A DNA stretch of 64,000 nucleotides from Eucommia ulmoides. Its lineage: Eukaryota > Streptophyta > Magnoliopsida > Garryales > Eucommiaceae. The stretch spans positions 43,249,526 through 43,313,525 of the forward strand of contig CM028335.1 in NCBI GenBank assembly GCA_016647705.1, in the 5' to 3' direction. The notes below the pieces were generated by a model, which searched no databases, had not been told where the DNA came from, and worked only from the letters and a program-made list of their open reading frames with translations. The position numbers and the translations under genes were made by a program. Position 1 is the stretch's first letter. Each line of letters starts with the position of its first letter. Below, piece after piece: positions 59,640-64,000 of the stretch.

Positions 59640-60300
59640 GATAAATCATTTGGCTTGAGTATTATCAGTGATTACTATAAACTTTTTAGGAATAAGGAAA
59701 TATCTAAAATTTTCAATTCCCTTTTTAATATAAAGTAATTCTTTAAGATTACTATGATATCTTTGTTGTGTATTAGTAAATGTCCCACTAGCATATCTGC
59801 AGATTTTTCCAATAGCAGTTTGAAGCATATCTTTGTTGAGAATATCACCCCAATATGCATTTGAAGCATCAGTTCTAGAATTAAATCATCATCATCGGTT
59901 GGTAATGTCAACCTGGGTAGATGAGTAGTCAGGCTTTTGATTTCTCTAACTTTGTTAGAGAGTTCTTTAGTCTAAACAAAATTAACGCCTTTTTTTTAGC
60001 AATTTTTGAAAGGGCTGCCTGTGTTTGGCTAATCCTTCGATAAATGTTTCAGCATAATTTAAAACTCCTAAGAACCTTTGAACATGTTTTTTTTTTATCT
60101 TCAAGAGTATCAGGGAAAACAATTTTTTTTTTACAAATATGAGGCTACATTTCTATTCCAGTAGCATCAATTATTAATCCTCAAAATTCTATCTTTTGTT
60201 TTCCTATTTTTGCCTTTTTTTTAGAAAGCAGGATTCCATGATTCTTGCATAAATCTGCAAAAACCATAAGATGTTTTAGATGCTATGGAGAACTTGACTT
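59640..60300 (-). pseudogene. Endogenous pararetrovirus RT C-terminus and RNase H, broken
   Basis: Read on the - strand, 60300-59912 holds the end of a reverse transcriptase (KHLMVFADLCKNHGI, KIGKQKIEFLG, FLGVLNY) and 59910-59640 holds RNase H (CRYASGTFTNTQQRYHSN, LKELLYIKKGIENFRYF, TDNTQAK). This is the Caulimoviridae/Ty3 RT-RH fold; the wording and the ORF that follows favour a caulimovirid. The RT palm with YxDD is missing because the match stops at an AT-rich microsatellite near 60305-60330. Frameshifts and stops separate the pieces. It is a relic, incapable of expression. Confidence 0.75.
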
Positions 60301-60970
60301 AAATTATATATATGTGTATGTATATTGTCAGTCCCAACCATGGCAATAAAAGGTGAAATATCTTTGGAGAGGACCACCCTTATCCTACCATTTTCGTTTC
60401 ACAAAATCGCAAAACCAAAGTGGGGAATATGAGGTTTTTTATTATTCAATCTTTATCTAGGGAGGATTCAACCTAAAAAAGAAGAAAAAAATTCCGGAAA
60501 TTCGAAACGCAGAAAGGTGAAGAACAATAAAGTAAATGTAGGAATGTAAGAGCCCGAGAAGACGTAGAGCGAAAAAGTAAATGACAATAAAAGTAAATGA
60601 CGGCAAAGTAAATGCAAGAAAATAAACTTGTTTAAGTGTTCACTTGGGAATGGGTTTTTTAGGTTATGATCGTTTTTATTTGTCCTCCTTTAGATAGGAA
60701 AAAAATGAAAAAATATGTTTGAGGAATTTTAGGGAACTTACCTTGCTTAATAGAGGAAGTTCTTCCTTTTGTTTTCTTTTTCTTCGTCTTCTTTTTATTT
60801 TCTTATTTTGTCTATTGATCTATTTTTTGTAGAGATTTTTTTTAAACTTCTAAAACTAATTTTCTAATATTTTTGAGAGAATTTTTCTAGGGAGAGAAAG
60901 TGTTTTTGTAAGTGTATAGAGAGCATGCAAGAGATCACAAAGTGAATTGGCAAGAAAAATGGTGAGAAAG
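60301..60970 (-). other. D LTR segment between viral insert and TATA box
   Basis: Non-coding, homopurine and homopyrimidine runs (AAAAAAGAAGAAAAAAATTCC, CTTCTTTTTATTTTC). In - strand sense this is the R/U5 region of the LTR; the exact viral junction near 60330 is not clear. Confidence 0.45.
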
Positions 60971-60977
60971 ACACCTC

Positions 60978-60985
60978 TATTTATA
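60978..60985 (-). promoter_or_regulatory. TATA box of the D 5' LTR
   Basis: TATAAATA on the - strand within GCCTTTATAAATAGAGGTG. Confirms LTR polarity. Confidence 0.6.
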
Positions 60986-61787
60986 AAGGCAGAACCTGCA
61001 CACTCTCAAAGGTGTGCACCTTGGGGAGTGCACAATCCCTTTGACATCCGTTGGTAGCGATCTTTTGATGGACAACTACTCCTCATTTCTTGAATATATG
61101 CATTTTAGCTCTCCTATTTCGGGAATTGAGTAGTTGACTTTGTTTTTTCAACTTCCTTAAGTCTTACCATTATGGGTAATGACTTGGAGAACTCTCAAGG
61201 TGGCTATGGGTACTCCAATTTGGAATCCCAATGCTCTGACTTATTCCTGAGAGGTGTACATGAGGTAAATTTAGTGCTTTGGTCACTTTTTGTCAATTAA
61301 ATGTAATTTTTTGAGTTTTTTGTGAAATTAAAATTAAATGAAACTAAACTATCGAATTTTATATTGAAATGTTCAATTTTAAAAATTAAAACTCAATTGG
61401 TTGTCAGTTTGACGAAAACACATAATTTTTGGGCTAAAACAAAAAGTAGTTGGAATTGGTAAAAAAATTTAAAATTGAGGGTGAAAACCGAAATTAACTA
61501 TATCCAAAGTGATATTCCATGAAAAAACACTTTCAATGTAATCAATTTTGTCCCAATTAACTTTTAGAAATTTCAATTTTAACCAAAAACTTTATTTCTT
61601 TGCCAAATTTCTTCAAATTGCATTTTTTTTTTCTTTTTCAAAACATTATGTAAAAATTAAACACATGAATCTAATGCGTGAATTCATCCTTTTAAAAATG
61701 GTTTATAGTTGATCTAAATTTGCCCTTTAGACCCTACACTTTTATTAAATGCAAAACGAGGGGAATGAGGGGAATATGGTATCTACA

Positions 61788-63430
61788 CTTACCCTTTTTT
61801 ACAAATACGATTCTTCCACTCTAAAGATTGTGTAGACTCCAACTTTATCGGATAAAATGTCATTAAATAATCCTCTTAACTATTTATTAATATTAATGTT
61901 ATTTAAAGTTGCAGTATATTGATCAATTACCAACCTACTATTTTGCTCAAATTATGCAACTTTATGTTTAAATCTATACAAACTCCTAAATAACAATTCT
62001 CGTGATTTGGAGTTGAGTTTGATAACTTGAACATACCAACTTGCAACCCTTTGTATTTTGAAATGACGTGTTCTTCAAATTAGCCAAATTTGATTTGCAA
62101 TCAATGTTGAACATGTGTGTAACTCTCATGTGCTTACACACTAAAAAAAAATTGAACCGACTTTCTATAATCTGAAAAATTTAAATACACTAGGGGTTAT
62201 TATTTCATTCAATATTAATAAATGTTTGTTTTAAAATAATTTATAGGACAATCACATTAACTAATGTACACAAAACATTACTATCAAATGAGAAAAATGT
62301 TTTTATAGTAATTCAAATTTGAAATTTCAATTAATATATATTATATACATAAATTAATGTAATCATCATTTTAAATTAAACTAACCAAAATAAATAACAA
62401 TAACAAAAGTAAATATTTACTATTGAATTACGTTTAACAATAAATATCTTAAACATGGAAAGAGACACATTTTCAGTCAATGAAATAATATAAAATTTCA
62501 TAATTTTAAAAATAAAATAGCTGACAAATTACCAGTATATTTGTTATATTTTGCAAATTTAAAACATACATAAAAGGTTGCTACAATACTTGCCTTTCAA
62601 ACAAGTAAATGAAAATTTTAGGAATACACACCCCACAAATTGCACAGGCAAATAATTATCATAACTAAACTAAACTTAATCAATAATAATAATTAAAAAA
62701 AAAAAACATCTTACCAAAATGTATGAAAAACAAATTTCTTTATCATTTTTTTCCAAATATACTTCAAATTGCAAATTGTTAGTACATTGCAGTCCAAAAA
62801 TACAAATAACGTAATAAGCCTAAAACATTATATAAATCCAAAATAAATTTACTTATACAATTGCACTAACTAAGCATTAACCACCTTAGAAATTCACCGA
62901 ACAAACTAACTGTCAAATATACAAATTATATCAACAATAAAAGATGTAAAAAAAAAAAACTAATATTAGACTTAGGTTTCAAGAATAAAAAATACATGAA
63001 ATTGCTACTTTAAATATGAATATAAGTAAAAGTTACATATAAATGACGAAAAACACACATAAAGAGAACATCACATTTGTTAATAAATGAATTTTGCATT
63101 AATGAAATGAAAATCGAACACAAAACATACATCCGAAAAATTAACAAGCAATGCGATGAACTAACCAAAGGAAAATAAAATTCTTGAAACCCAATAGATG
63201 AAGATAAATTATACTCAAAATTTAGTTGTATGCATTTTTAAAGTAGGTTTTTGATTTGGTTAAAAAATGTAACTTTTTGGATAATTGGAAGGGGTTAAAA
63301 AGTAATTTAGTTGATGAGACCTCTCTTGGAATGGAAAGAGTCGAGAATCCATCCCAGTGGAAGGTGGTTTGCGGAAGGTATTGTTCTAAATTCACAGGAC
63401 GCAACATGCATGAGAAGAACTCAACGATCA
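61788..63430. other. AT-rich intergenic DNA upstream of the glycosylase gene
   Basis: About 1.6 kb with no frame, RNA or repeat I can support. It should contain the promoter and perhaps the 5' untranslated region of the gene at 63470, but no clear TATA or CAAT element could be chosen in such AT-rich sequence. Confidence 0.6.
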
Positions 63431-63469
63431 CATGTTGAAATTTGTCTTTTCATTACAATATCTATCTAT

Positions 63470-64000
63470 ATGGATAAGGAACCAGTGACGCCTGCAAAGC
63501 CCGTACCAGCAAGGCCAGGGAATTTGGAGGAGTCTGCGATTCTTGATTTTGAAATTGATTCTGGGAATGCATTGATTGAGACTAACGATGATTCATGTGA
63601 GTGTTTAAGTAAGTGGTATTTAAATTCTTTCTTATGTGTATATTTATATGCTTACCCAACAAGAACATTTTACAAATGATCTGAATTCAACTATAGGCAT
63701 ATCAACTGATGTAGTCTGCAAATTGTTGTACGCAGATGAAAGGCTGCCGTATCCAAATAACAAAGAGGATCAAGTCTTTGGTGGAGACAAAAATAAATCA
63801 AAACAATTGTCTTCTGCAACTCCATCATCATCAGAGAAGCCGACTTCAAGTAAAAGGCGTAATAATGGAGCAGACTTGAACGAGAAACCTCAGAAGAGAC
63901 CAAAAGTGAAAAAGCATAGACCCAAAGTGGTAGTTGAGGGCACACAAAGAAAGTCTCCCAAACCTCAAAATCCAAAGTCTTCAACTCCGAAGCCTGTTAC
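63470..64000 (+). CDS. DEMETER/ROS1-type DNA glycosylase, 5' end (partial at the right edge)
   Basis: Bifunctional 5-methylcytosine DNA glycosylase/lyase of the plant nuclear demethylase family; only the N-terminal regulatory part is here. Exon 1 (from ATG 63470) begins MDKEPVTPAKPVPARPGN; the PVTPAKP stretch matches the conserved WIPVTPxKP motif at the start of DME/ROS1 proteins. After an 88-bp intron, exon 2 (63697 to beyond 64000) reads SISTDVVCKLLYADERLPYP, an S/K-rich stretch, and KKHRPKVVVEGTQRKSPKP, the family's basic repeat (KRKKHRPKV in ROS1, PKVVVEGKPKR in DME). The short distance between the two motifs (about 120 residues) is closer to ROS1 than to DME. HhH-GPD, iron-sulfur and C-terminal domains would lie outside the window. 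The start is uncertain: ATG 63470 fits the frame, but an upstream exon is possible. Confidence 0.78.
63609..63696 (+). other. Intron 1 of the glycosylase gene
   Basis: Donor GTAAGT at 63609 and acceptor AACTATAG ending at 63696, 88 bp, T-rich. Joining keeps the frame (codon A|GC, serine) and opens a frame to the window edge. Confidence 0.8.

Larger units (their letters stand above)
56318..61787 (-). repeat. Element D 5' LTR (Tat/Ogre-like), containing a pararetrovirus insert
   Basis: On the - strand it starts TGTAGATACCATATT at 61787 and ends GGGTGTGTCT at 56318. The first part (60320-61787) carries U3 and a TATA box. The last part (56318-57660) is collinear with the end of the B LTR (GGTTATCTTGGGCTGCCTAA, ACCTAGCACACCTTTTT). 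Between them lies viral sequence. Without it the LTR would be about 2.8 kb. Confidence 0.72.

Noticed and set aside
63311..63469. Upstream extension of the glycosylase frame (MMRPLLEWKES...).
   Set aside because: It resembles no family N-terminus, and the recognisable motif begins only after 63470.
63691..63984. 97-codon open stretch on the - strand.
   Set aside because: Antisense shadow of glycosylase exon 2.

Overview
The window looks like nuclear DNA of a flowering plant: AT-rich, almost free of host genes, and filled with LTR retrotransposons nested inside one another. Nothing bacterial or organellar is visible. The only host gene I can support is the 5' end of a DEMETER/ROS1-type DNA glycosylase (5-methylcytosine demethylase) gene, which begins near 63470 on the + strand and runs off the right edge. 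The species cannot be named from this sequence.

Four repeat families explain most of the window. Names A-D are mine. Family A: elements of 5.3-7.7 kb with 1.4-1.9 kb LTRs and a primer binding site matching tRNA-Asp. They carry one Gag-like frame and no recognisable protease, RT, RNase H or integrase. Copies are a partial LTR 1-1375, a solo LTR 1956-3568, element A3 10252-15712, element A5 28989-36656 (itself split by an LTR at 32854-34439), element A6 38566-43837 and element A7 49358-55607. Family B: one large + strand Tat/Ogre-like element with a tRNA-Arg-type primer binding site, spread over about 4.18-44.68 kb because C1, A3, C2, A5 and A6 sit inside it. Family C: three 2.2-2.6 kb TG...CA units (5666-8215, 19178-21495, 46578-48730) that behave as solo LTRs and resemble long-LTR Ty1/copia. 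Family D: a - strand Tat/Ogre-like element, 44676-61787, holding A7, C3 and a fragment of an endogenous pararetrovirus (Caulimoviridae, florendovirus-like) within its 5' LTR.

Layout: 0-4.2 kb, a chromovirus integrase/chromodomain pseudogene broken by two family A LTRs; 4.2-44.7 kb, the B element (5' LTR, PBS, long leader, Gag C-terminal remnant, a 6.9 kb repeat-rich non-coding 3' region, polypurine tract, 3' LTR) with five insertions; 44.7-61.8 kb, element D with its insertions; 61.8-63.4 kb, AT-rich intergenic DNA; 63.47-64.0 kb, the glycosylase gene.

The insertion order is partly readable. Target-site duplications are exact for A3 (ATAAT), A5 (ACCAC) and A7 (GTCTA) and imperfect for A6 and the C units. 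B appears to have landed inside the 3' LTR of D. Family A is the most interesting content: a Gag-only, probably non-autonomous lineage that keeps one reading frame over about 310 codons, a likely spliceosomal intron between primer binding site and start codon, and U3 promoters carrying arrays of GC-rich palindromes with exchangeable 6-bp cores.
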